Source of the DNA: Pseudomonas parasichuanensis
Lineage (GTDB): Bacteria > Pseudomonadota > Gammaproteobacteria > Pseudomonadales > Pseudomonadaceae
Direction of reading: 5' to 3'
NCBI RefSeq assembly: GCF_021601385.1
Contig: NZ_BQHO01000010.1
Span: 1-64,000 of the forward strand
DNA: 64,000 nt
In this document: one piece after another, positions 54,517 to 63,525 of the stretch
Position numbering within the stretch: position 1 is the stretch's first letter
Layout of the letters: every line of letters starts with the position of its first letter
Position numbers and translations under genes: made by a program
The notes under the pieces: model-generated
Told to the model about the DNA's origin: nothing
Database searches by the model: none
The model's input: the letters and a program-made list of their open reading frames with translations, nothing else

Positions 54517-55008
54517 TCACGTAATGGATTTGGCCATTTCCGCCGTTCCGGCCCAACCGCCTTGCGCATAGACCGGTTTGCCTGTCTCGGTGGCGTGCAA
54601 GACCGCGAAGGTGATGCCACGGCGGGCGAACTCGGCGTCGGCAGCCTGCATCAAGGCCGAAGCCAGCCCCCGGCGACGGTAGGCCGGCTGGACGAACACG
54701 TTCAACACGTAGCCACGCTTGTCCAGGGTTGGGTGCGAGGGATGGGGCGGCCAGTCAATGCTCATCAGGCCAATGGCAGCGACCGGTTGGTCGCCATCCA
54801 GGAGCTTGAATCCGTAGTACCGACCGTCACCAAGCCGTTCCTGCAGCCATGGGCGAAAGTGCTGAGTCATGAGCCGGAGTTGTTCAGGATCCCCACCCGC
54901 CTCAAGAAACATTTCCTGGCGGTGCGAGCAGATCATTTCTACATCAGAGGGCCCGACAGGCAGGCACGCCAGACCGGAGAGCGTTGCACATCCTTGTAAG
55001 TCGATCAT
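54517..55008 (-). CDS. GNAT family N-acetyltransferase
   Basis: A 163-aa GNAT-type protein. RHQEMF-like helices near 27-60 (VEMICSHRQEMFLEAGGDPE) are followed by YGFKLLDGDQPVAAIGLMSI, LNVFVQPAYRRRGLASALMQ with the loop RRRGLA near 120, and ITFAVLHATETGKPVYAQGG. The conserved C-terminal part is clear, and the N-terminal part is unusual. The start at 55008 has no good ribosome site, so a nearby start is possible. Positions 54354-54516 hold no recognised gene. Confidence 0.75.
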   Translation of the reverse strand: MIDLQGCATLSGLACLPVGPSDVEMICSHRQEMFLEAGGDPEQLRLMTQHFRPWLQERLGDGRYYGFKLLDGDQPVAAIGLMSIDWPPHPSHPTLDKRGYVLNVFVQPAYRRRGLASALMQAADAEFARRGITFAVLHATETGKPVYAQGGWAGTAEMAKSIT

Positions 55009-55122
55009 CGTTTACCCAGCGCCAGTAGCATCGATTGATGAGGAGGCAGCCTATGGCATCTTCAGGTGTAGGTGCAATGACTCGCAATGCGACCCAAGAA
55101 CAGGAACAGACGTGCCACTCCT

Positions 55123-55590
55123 TCATCCCCAAACGCCAAAAGACAGGGCACTGCAATACATCACAGTAGTGCACACGACCATCTGGACGATCATGAAGCC
55201 AAGGGTTGCCCCCAGAAATGCAATGCCTGCAACAAGCCATGGCAAGCTTGCGTTCACGCGAAACCTCAATAGCCAGGCAGACAGCCCCGTGCCCAGCAAG
55301 ATGCCGGGCATGGAAAACAGGTGCCCAAGTGCAAGCAGCCCATCGGTGCGAGCCTGGTTGAAGATGATGCTCAGGTAGCACGAAAGGCTCGCTAGCACGG
55401 CTGCTGTCGTTCCCGTGAGGAACAACGCGGGGGCGCGCAGGATCAAGCCCGGCAGGAGCGTCACTACAGGTGTCACCAGCAGATACCAGGTGCCTGTATG
55501 AACAGGATCCGTGCCCATGCTTGCGTATAAAAGGAAGGGGGTGATCAGCAGAATGGAATAGGCGAGGTCATCTTGACGGCCAATTGTCAT
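55123..55590 (-). CDS. Hypothetical inner-membrane protein, 155 aa
   Basis: A small integral membrane protein with about five hydrophobic segments: ILLITPFLLYASMG, WYLLVTPVVTLLPGLIL, ALFLTGTTAAVLASLSCYLS, LFSMPGILLGTGLSAWLL and LPWLVAGIAFLGATLGFMIV. It has no recognised domain or charged catalytic motif. The start codon lacks a clear ribosome site, so I am not certain of the first residues. It stands alone between a GNAT and the porin region. Confidence 0.6.
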   Translation of the reverse strand: MTIGRQDDLAYSILLITPFLLYASMGTDPVHTGTWYLLVTPVVTLLPGLILRAPALFLTGTTAAVLASLSCYLSIIFNQARTDGLLALGHLFSMPGILLGTGLSAWLLRFRVNASLPWLVAGIAFLGATLGFMIVQMVVCTTVMYCSALSFGVWG

Positions 55591-55900
55591 GCTCTAGCTT
55601 CGCTCTCAGTTTCCGGCCTGCTGGGACAGCCTGGCTGATGCCGATCTACTGGCCAGGAGGGTTCGCCCGGGTTGGATGCAGCCTTATATATACGTCTGCC
55701 ATGGTTCGAAGGCGGTCACTCGACATTGACCGTTCTCGACCCTGAGCTGCCGCTGAACCTGTAGGGGCGGGATTAACCTGGACGTCTGCTTAGGATCGTT
55801 AGCTGCCGGGCGTGGACTAATATCGACCCAAATCGGACGCTCAGAATACTATGATTTTTCCCTGTGTCTTTGGGGCAGCCTGAGCATCAGGTTCCATAAC
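55591..55900. other. Intergenic region between the membrane-protein gene and the porin gene
   Basis: 310 bp with no credible ORF. A weak REP-like GAACCTGTAGGGGCGGG is near 55756. The regulatory region of the membrane-protein gene at 55123 is expected at its left end. Confidence 0.4.
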
Positions 55901-57247
55901 TTAAAACTTCAGTGGATATTCGACGATGAGCCGCACTTCATTGATGTCCGGCAGGTCCACCTGCGCCTCTTGGTTGCCGCGATAGTTGGCTAACCGCGTG
56001 CGCACCGAGAGGTCCTGGGCTGGCCCGTGTTGCACCACGTAACGCAATTCCAGATCCAGCTCGTGCCAGCGGGCGCCATCGTACTGGCCGTAGCTTGAGA
56101 GCGGGCCGCCCGCATAGTGCCGCTCAGGGCGCCACTGCGCATCACTGGCGCTGCTGCCGGAGACGTAGCGGGCCATCAAGCTTAGGCCGGGGATGCCGTA
56201 TGCCGCCATGTTGAGGTCGTACCGCGCCTGGCGGGACGTCATCCCGGGGGCGTTGAAGTCGGATATCTGCACCGAGTTGGCCAGGTCGATGGATAGGCCA
56301 CCGACATAGTCGAAAGGTGTGTCGCCGTCGATCTGCTGGTAGGCCAGGGTGATGCGGTGAGCGCCGTGGCGCCAAGCGCCGGCCAGGCTCCAGCTGGTGT
56401 TGTCCACCCGGCCGGAGAGGGCGCGGCCGGTGTCGTCGCTACGGTACAGGTGCAGGTCTAAGTTCAGGCCGCTGGCCGGAGAGAAGGGGATGTCCTGGTT
56501 AATGTTCAGGTAGTTCTGCAGCCAGTTGTCCTCGGCGCGGGCGTGGAACAGCTTGACGCTGAGGGTCTTGTTGACTTGGTAGGTGGCACCGAGGAAGTCC
56601 AGGCTGCTCACCGCTACGTCGGAGTATCGGGTTCGCAGGCTGTCGTCGCCATTGCTGGAGGTGAAGTCGCGGTAGGCCGTGAAGTGTCCTGCTTCGAGCA
56701 GCAAACCACCCAGAGCATCGTTGCGCAGGTACAGCCCGGTGGCCATCTCTGGCAGCAGGCGGCTGTCGGCGGTGGTGAACACTGGGGTCGAGATGCGCAT
56801 CTCGCCCCATTTCACCTCGCTGGCGAATGCTCGCGCCTTAAGCGCACCCCCAACGTGGCTGTAGTCGTTCGCTACCTCGGCGTTGCGCTGGCGGTTATGG
56901 CTGACCGGCAACAGCAGGGTACCGGTGCGCCCCGGACCGCTGTCGAGTTTGAGGCCGAGCTGTGCATGGGCATCGAGCCCCAGGCCCAGTGCGCCCTGGC
57001 TGTAGCCGGAGGTGAGGCCGAGCATCACGCCGTGGGCCCATTCCTCGCGGTAGCCCTTGCGCTCGCTGGCAGGGCGCGCGGCATTGTCGCCCTGGCTGTT
57101 GCTGGCGCCATTGCGAAAGTCGCGGTTGAAATAGAAGTTGCGGTTGCGTAGCTCCAGTTGGCTGTCTTCGACGAGGCCCTGAGGTTCGGCCAGGGCGTCG
57201 GTGGCCAGCAGGGCGGTGCACAGCAGTGTGGCGTGGCGATGGAGCAT
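55901..57247 (-). CDS. OprD family outer-membrane porin
   Basis: An 18-strand OprD/Occ-type substrate-specific porin of 448 aa. It has a signal peptide (MLHRHATLLCTALLATDALA), then the family start GLVEDSQLELRNRNFYFNRD and WAHGVMLGLTSGYSQGALGL. Later come SEVKWGEMRISTPVFTTADS, LPEMATGLYLRNDALGGLLL and the C-terminal DINEVRLIVEYPLKF with terminal F. OprD porins take up carboxylates. It is the last gene of a minus-strand group with the MFS symporter and the M20 amidohydrolase, so it should supply their substrate. Confidence 0.9.
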   Translation of the reverse strand: MLHRHATLLCTALLATDALAEPQGLVEDSQLELRNRNFYFNRDFRNGASNSQGDNAARPASERKGYREEWAHGVMLGLTSGYSQGALGLGLDAHAQLGLKLDSGPGRTGTLLLPVSHNRQRNAEVANDYSHVGGALKARAFASEVKWGEMRISTPVFTTADSRLLPEMATGLYLRNDALGGLLLEAGHFTAYRDFTSSNGDDSLRTRYSDVAVSSLDFLGATYQVNKTLSVKLFHARAEDNWLQNYLNINQDIPFSPASGLNLDLHLYRSDDTGRALSGRVDNTSWSLAGAWRHGAHRITLAYQQIDGDTPFDYVGGLSIDLANSVQISDFNAPGMTSRQARYDLNMAAYGIPGLSLMARYVSGSSASDAQWRPERHYAGGPLSSYGQYDGARWHELDLELRYVVQHGPAQDLSVRTRLANYRGNQEAQVDLPDINEVRLIVEYPLKF

Positions 57248-57347
57248 GGAGGTTCACCTGTTTTTCTTGTTCTAGGCGCAGCCGGTTATCGCAGGCGCAA
57301 GGCCTGTGGGTATGAGGAAAGGGGAGGGCTCATCCCTGAGCCGGGGG

Positions 57348-58664
57348 TCAATCGAGGTCTTTGCCGGCGGTTTCCGGGGCCAGTTTCAGACCAACCAGCG
57401 ACAGCAGGATCGCCGTAATGATGTAGAACGCCGGGGCGTTGGTGTTGCCGGTGAGGCTGACTAGGCCTGCGGCGAACAGCTGGGCGAAACCGCCGAACAG
57501 GGCCACGCCGACGCAGTACGCCAACGACATGCCGCAGGCGCGGATGCGGGTGGGGAACAGCTCCGGCAGGATTGCCAGGTTGGGCACGATGGTATAGGTA
57601 AGCGGGATGCTCAGCATGAACACCACGGCCAACAGCACCGGCAGGCTGGGGTGTTGGTTGAGAAGCAGGAACGCCGGGTAGATCGCCAGCAGCAGGATCG
57701 GCAGTGGCCAGAAGATCGCCTTGCGTCGGCCGATGCGGTCGCTCAGCCGGCCAGCATGGGCCGACAGTAGCAGCGGTGGCAGGCAGGCCACGATCGCCGC
57801 CCAGGTGCCACTGGCCAGGGGCATGCCGAGTACGCCGATGGCATGGTTGGCCAGGTAGAACTGGATGGTGTAGATCGGCACGGTGGCACCGATCACCAGC
57901 AGCACGCCTGCCAGCATCGAGCGCGGGTGTTGAAGCAACAGGGCCAGTTGCTTGCCCTGGGACACCGGCGGGCGGCTACGCGAAGCCTGGCGATGGGCGT
58001 GGGTTTCTTCCAGGCGATGGCGAATGTATTCGCTGACCGGTATGGCGAGCAGGCCCATGGCGAAGATCAGCCGCCAGCCCCAGCTGTCCATGGACTCGTG
58101 GCTGAGCAGGTTGCTCAGCAGGGTGACCATCAACGCGCCGATGCAAATGCCCAGGCTCTGGCTGAAGGTTTGCCAACTGCAGTAGTAGCCACGCGAATGC
58201 TTGTCGGCGTACTCCATGAGCATGGTGGTCGAGGTGCCGATCTGACCCCCCACGGCAAAGCCCTGCAGCAGGCGCGCGGCGATCACCACGGCCGGGCCTA
58301 GCAGGCCGGCCTGGGCATAGGTGGGGGCGATGGTGAACAGCAGCGAGCCGAACGCCATCAGCCACAGGGTCAGGCGCATGGCTGCCTTGCGCCCGACGCG
58401 GTCGGCATACAGGCCGATCACCAGACCACCCAGCGGCCGCATCACGAAGCCAGTGCCGAACACGGCCAGCGATAGCATCAGTGGGACCAGCGGGTGGTCG
58501 CTGAAGGGGAAGAACAGCCTGGCCATGAGTGTGGCCAGCAGGCTGTAGACCAGAAAGTCATAGAACTCCAGGGCATTGCCCACGCAGATCGCGGCGATCG
58601 CGCGGCGCTTGCTGGGCTGTGGGGCGCTGGTGTCGATGGCGAAGTCTGTTGTTTTTGTTGTCAT
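57348..58664 (-). CDS. MFS metabolite:H+ symporter (MHS/aromatic-acid type)
   Basis: A 12-helix transporter of 438 aa. ICVGNALEFYDFLVYSLLAT near 27 and RPLGGLVIGLYADRVGRKAA near 80 carry the metabolite/H+ symporter signature. GFAVGGQIGTSTTMLMEYAD near 135 and GWRLIFAMGLLAIPVSEYIR near 190 follow. It is related to citrate/osmolyte/aromatic acid carriers. It lies between the porin and amidohydrolase genes, so it should carry an amide-linked acid into the cytosol. ATG 58664 gives the proper N-terminus; the frame extends to 58784. The next gene, at 58690, overlaps that extension only. Confidence 0.88.
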   Translation of the reverse strand: MTTKTTDFAIDTSAPQPSKRRAIAAICVGNALEFYDFLVYSLLATLMARLFFPFSDHPLVPLMLSLAVFGTGFVMRPLGGLVIGLYADRVGRKAAMRLTLWLMAFGSLLFTIAPTYAQAGLLGPAVVIAARLLQGFAVGGQIGTSTTMLMEYADKHSRGYYCSWQTFSQSLGICIGALMVTLLSNLLSHESMDSWGWRLIFAMGLLAIPVSEYIRHRLEETHAHRQASRSRPPVSQGKQLALLLQHPRSMLAGVLLVIGATVPIYTIQFYLANHAIGVLGMPLASGTWAAIVACLPPLLLSAHAGRLSDRIGRRKAIFWPLPILLLAIYPAFLLLNQHPSLPVLLAVVFMLSIPLTYTIVPNLAILPELFPTRIRACGMSLAYCVGVALFGGFAQLFAAGLVSLTGNTNAPAFYIITAILLSLVGLKLAPETAGKDLD

Positions 58665-58689
58665 CGTCGTTGCTCTCTTGCTGTGGCCG

Positions 58690-59865
58690 TCAGGCCAGGA
58701 AGCGCCGCGCCAGCCGCACCCAGAAGGTTGCGCCCAAGGGCAGTGCCAGGTCGTTGAAGTCGTAGCCAGGGTTGTGCACTTCACAGCTGCCGCTGCCTTC
58801 GCCGTTGCCGATCAGCAGGTAGCAGCCAGGCACCTGTTCGAGCCAGAAGGCAAAGTCGTCGCTGGCGCAGATCGGTTTCTGGCCCTGCGCCAGGCCTTCG
58901 TCGCCAAGCCAGTCGCGCAGCACCTGTTCGGCCAACTGGCTGGCCTGGGGGGCGTTGACCAGCACCGGGTAGCCTTCGCCGAAACTCACTTCGGCGGCGG
59001 CCCCGTAGCTTTGCGCGTGGTGCTGGGCCAAGGCTTGGATGCGCTGGCGCAGCAGGCCGCGCACCGTGGGGTCCAGCGCCCGCACGCTCAGGCGCAGCTC
59101 GGCCTGGCCAGGGATGACATTGGCGGCATCGCCGGCCAGGAAGGCGCCCACGGTGATGATCGCGGTTTCGCTGGGCGGCACGTTGCGCGAGACGATGGTC
59201 TGCAACGCCAGCACCAGCGAGGCGCCCACCACCACCGGGTCGATCGCCCGGTCAGGCATCGCGCCGTGACCGCCGTTGCCATGGATGACGATGGTCACGC
59301 TGTCGGTGGAGGCCATGCGTGGGCCGGCGAGCACGCCGAACTGGCCCAGCGGCATGCCGGGGGAGTTGTGCAGAGCGTATACCGCGTCGCATGGGAAGCG
59401 CTCGAACACGCCCTCGTCGAGCATGCGCTTGGCCCCGGAACCGCCGTGGCCTTCCTCGGCGGGCTGGAAGAACAGATGCAGGGTGCCGCGCCAGTGGCGC
59501 TCGCGGGCCAGCTCGCAGGCGGCGGCCAGGAGCATCGCCGTGTGCCCATCATGGCCACAGGCGTGCATCTTGCCCGGCACCGTGCTGGCCCAGGGACGGC
59601 CGCTCTGTTCCGCGATGGGCAAAGCGTCCAGCTCGGCGCGCATGCCCAGGGTGGGGCCTTTGCCATTGCGCAAGGTGCCGACCACGGCAGTACCGGCCAG
59701 GCCTTGGTGGACCTCGTAGCCCCATTCACGCAAGTGGCTGACCACCCGGGCGCTGGTGGCGAACTCTTCAAAACCCAATTCGGGCTGTTGATGGATGGCC
59801 CGGCGTATCTCGATCATGGCCGGGGTGATGGCAGCGATGCCGGGGGCGATGCAGGTGGAGTGCAT
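58690..59865 (-). CDS. M20 family amidohydrolase (hippurate hydrolase-like)
   Basis: A 391-aa metallopeptidase of the M20D group, which hydrolyses N-acyl amino acids such as hippurate. Features are HQQPELGFEEFATSARVVSH near 20, MHACGHDGHTAMLLAAACEL with the metal-binding H near 98-103, FFQPAEEGHGGSGAKRMLDE with the catalytic Glu near 131 and VYALHNSPGMPLGQFGVLAG near 157. It should release an acid and an amino acid in the cytosol. It is first of the minus-strand unit and divergent from a LysR regulator. ATG 59865 follows AGGAAA. Confidence 0.9.
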   Translation of the reverse strand: MHSTCIAPGIAAITPAMIEIRRAIHQQPELGFEEFATSARVVSHLREWGYEVHQGLAGTAVVGTLRNGKGPTLGMRAELDALPIAEQSGRPWASTVPGKMHACGHDGHTAMLLAAACELARERHWRGTLHLFFQPAEEGHGGSGAKRMLDEGVFERFPCDAVYALHNSPGMPLGQFGVLAGPRMASTDSVTIVIHGNGGHGAMPDRAIDPVVVGASLVLALQTIVSRNVPPSETAIITVGAFLAGDAANVIPGQAELRLSVRALDPTVRGLLRQRIQALAQHHAQSYGAAAEVSFGEGYPVLVNAPQASQLAEQVLRDWLGDEGLAQGQKPICASDDFAFWLEQVPGCYLLIGNGEGSGSCEVHNPGYDFNDLALPLGATFWVRLARRFLA

Positions 59866-60011
59866 GTTGTTATTTCCTGGTTCGCGAGGCGACACTGCGC
59901 GGCCCGTTGGCGGCCTTGGCCTCGTGCTCTAACCTAGCGCCATCGGCGGCTAGGCATAAGCCGCAAAAATGTTGTCATGACGACCCTTGGTGTTCAGGCA
60001 GGAGACTCTTC

Positions 60012-60962
60012 GTGAAGCTGCACCAACTACAGGCCCTGATCGCCGTGGCCGACCACGGCGGCATCCGCTCGGCAGCCCGGGCCCTGGAATTGTCCCAGGC
60101 TGCCATCACACGTGCCCTGCGCGAGCTGGAGGAGGAGCAAGGACTACCCTTGTTGTCCCGCCACGCCGGTGGTGCGCGCCTGACCTTTGGCGGGCTGACG
60201 CTTTTACCTCATGCCCGGCAGATCGCCAGCCAACTGGAGAAGGCCCAGCGCGACTTGGCCAGCCTGCGCGGCGAAGCACCGACCCGCCTGTGCGTGGGCA
60301 TTACGCCCTGGTTCGGGCAGACCTTGTTGGGTACGGCTCTGCAAGCCTTCCGCCAGCAGATGCCGGGGGTGCAACTGGAGCTTTACGAAGGCCTGCAGGC
60401 GGTCAGCCTGGCATTGCTGCGCAGCGGCCAAATGCAGTTCGCCCTGGGACCTGCCGGCGGGTTGTCGAGCCAGGAGTTCAGTCATGAGGTTTTGGCCCAC
60501 TACCCCATGCGGGTGTTGGCGCGTATCGATCACCCTATGCTGGGTGCTCGGTCGTTGGGTCAGCTACTTGAGCAGGACTGGGTGATGAATTTTACCCAAG
60601 CTGGGCAACAAGCGTTGATGCATCAACTGTTCGGGCGTCATGGGTTGAGCATTGAGCCAGGACGAATCGTTTGCGCCCAATCCAGCGCTATGCTCAGTAG
60701 CCTGATCGTAGATGGTGGAATGCTTGGATTTTCGCCTGAACCCATGCTTCTGTGTGAGCCGCTGCGTAGCAAGGCGCAAGCGTTGGAACTTGAGGAGTCC
60801 TTGGAGGAGGGCGACATTAGCGTGATCCAGTTGCGCGACCAGACGCTGGACCCGGCCGCGCGCTGTTTGGTGCGTTGTCTACAGCAGGCGCTCAAGGCCT
60901 CGAATCGCTCAAGTGATGTAACAGGTAGGCGGATTATGGAAAAGCTCAGATTGAGCTTTTGA
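60012..60962 (+). CDS. LysR family transcriptional regulator
   Basis: A 316-aa LysR regulator. The HTH has LQALIAVADHGGIRSAARAL and SQAAITRALRELEEEQGLPL. The effector domain (about 90-300) has TRLCVGITPWFGQTLLGTAL and EVLAHYPMRVLARIDHPMLG. The GTG start at 60012 follows AGGAGA. It is divergent from the amidohydrolase gene by 146 bp and so probably activates the porin-symporter-amidohydrolase unit in the presence of its substrate. Confidence 0.9.
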   Translation: MKLHQLQALIAVADHGGIRSAARALELSQAAITRALRELEEEQGLPLLSRHAGGARLTFGGLTLLPHARQIASQLEKAQRDLASLRGEAPTRLCVGITPWFGQTLLGTALQAFRQQMPGVQLELYEGLQAVSLALLRSGQMQFALGPAGGLSSQEFSHEVLAHYPMRVLARIDHPMLGARSLGQLLEQDWVMNFTQAGQQALMHQLFGRHGLSIEPGRIVCAQSSAMLSSLIVDGGMLGFSPEPMLLCEPLRSKAQALELEESLEEGDISVIQLRDQTLDPAARCLVRCLQQALKASNRSSDVTGRRIMEKLRLSF

Positions 60963-60986
60963 TGTTCACAACTAGTCGAGCCTTTC

Positions 60987-61406
60987 CTAATTGTCCGGAT
61001 CGACCAGATCTTCTGGGGGACTACCGATCTGCAGTTCAATGACAGTTCCAGGAACCGGCGCGTACCAGTCGACGATGACGAGGCGGCCGGTACCGCTGGC
61101 CGCGTCGTAGTCCATCAGGACGCAGTCGTCATACCATCGCTGTAACGCCCAGCTTAGTTCAGAGTGGCATGGGAATACGTCCTGAGTCTGCTCAAGCTGG
61201 CGAATCTGGCTACGCCACTCACTGACTGATTGCGCCGGCCAGGACGGCAGGTTGGTGTGCAAAACGCCGAAGAATAGGGTAGGAATCAATTCCAAAACTG
61301 AAACGGCGACGCTTGCAGTATGCAGTCTAGATGCCAAGCGAGGGGCGGTCCGGTGTCGACCCACAGCGGCCATTACAAAAGGGTAATGGGGCGCCGCGAG
61401 CCTCAT
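60987..61406 (-). CDS. Orphan protein, 139 aa
   Basis: I do not recognise this protein. It begins MRLAAPHYPFVMAAVGRHRT, followed by a hydrophobic stretch (SVAVSVLELIPTLFFGVL) and a soluble domain with two charged segments (SVSEWRSQIRQLEQTQDVFP, LVIVDWYAPVPGTVIELQIG). It overlaps the upstream membrane gene by 4 bp (ATGA), so the two are coupled. Composition is more A+T-rich than the neighbourhood, which suggests transfer. Confidence 0.55.
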   Translation of the reverse strand: MRLAAPHYPFVMAAVGRHRTAPRLASRLHTASVAVSVLELIPTLFFGVLHTNLPSWPAQSVSEWRSQIRQLEQTQDVFPCHSELSWALQRWYDDCVLMDYDAASGTGRLVIVDWYAPVPGTVIELQIGSPPEDLVDPDN

Positions 61407-61744
61407 GCTCGGATACTTGCCTTTCCTTCCATGGCCAGCATCGCTCGCGCCTTGCTTATCGGTAGGAACATTATGCTGCCACTACGTCCATCGTAATAAA
61501 GGAAATAACTACCAGGGTCGATCAGTAGTATTCGATAAAGCTCATCGCTGTGAAACTTTTCTCGAATCTTAATACGCTCCATCAGGATCTCGAACGATTT
61601 GACTCGGTGTTCTTTCATGGTGGCCTCGAAGGCTTCGTAAAGCACCTCCCTGCGGCGCCGCGCTTGCTGAGACAGCTTCAAGTGGTATAGCCAGATCACC
61701 CATGCAAAAAACAAAACAACTACCAGGCCCAATGCTGACTCCAT
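61403..61744 (-). CDS. Orphan single-pass membrane protein, 113 aa
   Basis: A small protein with an N-terminal membrane helix (SALGLVVVLFFAWVIWLYHL), then a basic/acidic helical part (LSQQARRRREVLYEAFEATM) and a short beta-like region (GSYFLYYDGRSGSIMFLPIS). No family is recognised. The start has AAGGAG at good spacing. It and the overlapping gene at 60987 may form a two-component unit with the membrane helix as anchor. They lie between a LysR gene and a LysR remnant. Confidence 0.6.
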   Translation of the reverse strand: MESALGLVVVLFFAWVIWLYHLKLSQQARRRREVLYEAFEATMKEHRVKSFEILMERIKIREKFHSDELYRILLIDPGSYFLYYDGRSGSIMFLPISKARAMLAMEGKASIRA

Positions 61745-61981
61745 GGCTCAATCTCCTTGCCAGTGAGACCGATGTCTTTGCTAGCTTAATCGATGCTCGG
61801 AGTTTGGCCGTTCTCTGTTGGTCGCCGCTTCGGTAGGTTCAAGCCGATACGGCAGATAACGAGAGATCCGCAAGGCATGTGTTGTCAGCCGTATCGTCGA
61901 GCCGGCTTGTAGTCCACGCTTTGCGCGAAGCGCTCGCCACGGCTGCCATGGTCCAACCCGTAGGCGGGGAGCTCCACCGGG

Positions 61982-62348
61982 CGGTCCCTGCGCCATGGCC
62001 TGGGCGACTACCCGGGGCTGGTGTCGAAAGCACTGCTGGCGCCCGTGTTGCTGCCGGTTGCCAGCCCCGCGCTGCTCGCCAACGGACCGGTATTGCACGC
62101 CCCTGAAGATTGCCTGCACTACCCGCTGTTGCAGCACGCCGAGCGCGCCGACTGGGCGCTGTGGTTGCAGGCCCACGGCGTCGAGCCCGACCCCCGTAGC
62201 CGCCGCGGGCAGAGCTTTGACGAGGACCTGCTGTTGCTGCGCGCCGCCGCCAGTGGCCAGGGCATCGCCCTGGTGCGGGCGCAGCTTGCCGATGCGGGCT
62301 TTTTTCGTCGAATGGATCGAAGGGCAACTTGCCGTCGAGTCGCGCTGA
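61982..62348 (+). pseudogene. C-terminal fragment of a LysR (GcvA-like) regulator
   Basis: The plus strand encodes RSLRHGLGDYPGLVSKALLA, VLLPVASPALLANGPVLHAP, HYPLLQHAERADWALWLQAH and SFDEDLLLLRAAASGQGIAL, a GcvA-like effector-domain C-terminal half. The HTH and upstream half are missing, and near the end the reading shifts frame (about 62300) into FVEWIEGQLAVESR. It is a remnant of a regulator, perhaps once of the oxidoreductase genes next to it. Confidence 0.75.
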
Positions 62349-62361
62349 ACCGGGTGCCCGC

Positions 62362-63525
62362 TTACAGCAGCACTTCGATATCCCCGGTCGGGAACGCCAC
62401 GCAGGCGTAAATCCAGCCAAAGTCACGGTCGGATTTGCGCAGGTGCGCCTCTTGCGGGTTGAACACACTGCCGGCCACCAGCTTGACCCGGCACAGGCTG
62501 CATTCCCCCGAGCGGCAGGCGTTCTCGGCGAAATAGCCATTGCGCTCCAGGGCGTTGAGCAGCGGCTCACCCACCTGGCTGCGGAAGCTGCCGCGCCCGC
62601 GCACGGTGATCTGCACTTCATCCTCCAAGGCCACACCGTCGGGCCAGCCGGGCTGCTGGTTCGGCGCCTTGGGCGCGCCATTGGCCTCGACGCGGATACG
62701 CCTGCGGGCCACGCCCAGCTCGCTCAGCAGGGCCACGCAGTTGTCGTTGAATGGCGTCGGGCCGCAGATATAGAACATCTTGTCGCCGACCGCGCCCAAC
62801 TGCTCGCGTAGCAGGTCCACATTCAAGCGGCCGCTGTGTCCGCTGTAGCCAGCGGGCGGGCGGGAGATCACTTCGGTCAGGGTGAACTGCGGATGCCGCG
62901 CTGCCAGCGCGCGTAGCTGCTCGGCATAAATCACATCGTCCAGATGGCTGTTCACATGGATCAGCTGCAAGCGCTGTGGCAGGTCGCGCGCCAGGATATC
63001 CAGGAGGATGCTGCGCGCAGGCGCCACGCCGGAGCCACCGGCCAGGAACACCAGGTCGTCACCATGAAACAGCGGGTTGTGGTGGAAGGTGCCCATCGGC
63101 CCCGAGCTGGTCAGCGGCTGGCCCACCGTCACCCGGTCGAGCAGGTAGCTGGACACGAAGCCGCCCTTGGCCCGCTTCACGGTCAGGTCGTAGTAACCGC
63201 GCTGGGAGGGCGGCGATGACAGGGCGTAGGGGCGGGCGGTGTGCACCCCGTCGATCTCGACGAACAGGTTGATGTACTGCCCGGCCTGGAACGGCGGCAG
63301 GGCCTGGCCATCGACTGCCACCAGGCGCAGGGTGCGGGTGCTGGGGGTGTCCTCGATGATCTCGGCCACTTCCAGCGCCAGGCGCTTGGGGTGCAACTGC
63401 ACCACGGCGTTGCCGACTTCGCCGCGCACTTCGAGAAAATCGCTGCCGCTTTGTTCGAGTGCCAGCTTGGCGGCGGCCGCGGCGCTGTAGCCGGCGATCA
63501 GGTTCAATGCGTTGTGCTCAGGCAT
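62362..63525 (-). CDS. FAD/NAD(P) reductase with C-terminal [2Fe-2S] ferredoxin domain
   Basis: A 387-aa flavoprotein reductase. The FAD-binding domain spans about 50-150, with FQAGQYINLFVEIDGVHTAR and RPYALSSPPSQRGYYDLTVK. The NAD(P)-binding domain has LVFLAGGSGVAPARSILLDI and FYICGPTPFNDNCVALLSEL. The C-terminal plant-type ferredoxin has ENACRSGECSLCRVKLVAGS and a last cysteine (IYACVAF). It may supply electrons to an oxygenase or to the CrtI-like partner. ATG 63525 lies within the end of the CrtI-like gene (8-bp overlap), so the two are coupled. Confidence 0.85.
   Translation of the reverse strand: MPEHNALNLIAGYSAAAAAKLALEQSGSDFLEVRGEVGNAVVQLHPKRLALEVAEIIEDTPSTRTLRLVAVDGQALPPFQAGQYINLFVEIDGVHTARPYALSSPPSQRGYYDLTVKRAKGGFVSSYLLDRVTVGQPLTSSGPMGTFHHNPLFHGDDLVFLAGGSGVAPARSILLDILARDLPQRLQLIHVNSHLDDVIYAEQLRALAARHPQFTLTEVISRPPAGYSGHSGRLNVDLLREQLGAVGDKMFYICGPTPFNDNCVALLSELGVARRRIRVEANGAPKAPNQQPGWPDGVALEDEVQITVRGRGSFRSQVGEPLLNALERNGYFAENACRSGECSLCRVKLVAGSVFNPQEAHLRKSDRDFGWIYACVAFPTGDIEVLL

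Noticed and set aside
54399-54620. 73-codon frame with RDRERRYQKRQLSLARILGY
   Set aside because: Overlaps the end of a GNAT gene and the gap; a resemblance to a small DNA-binding helix is too weak to support.
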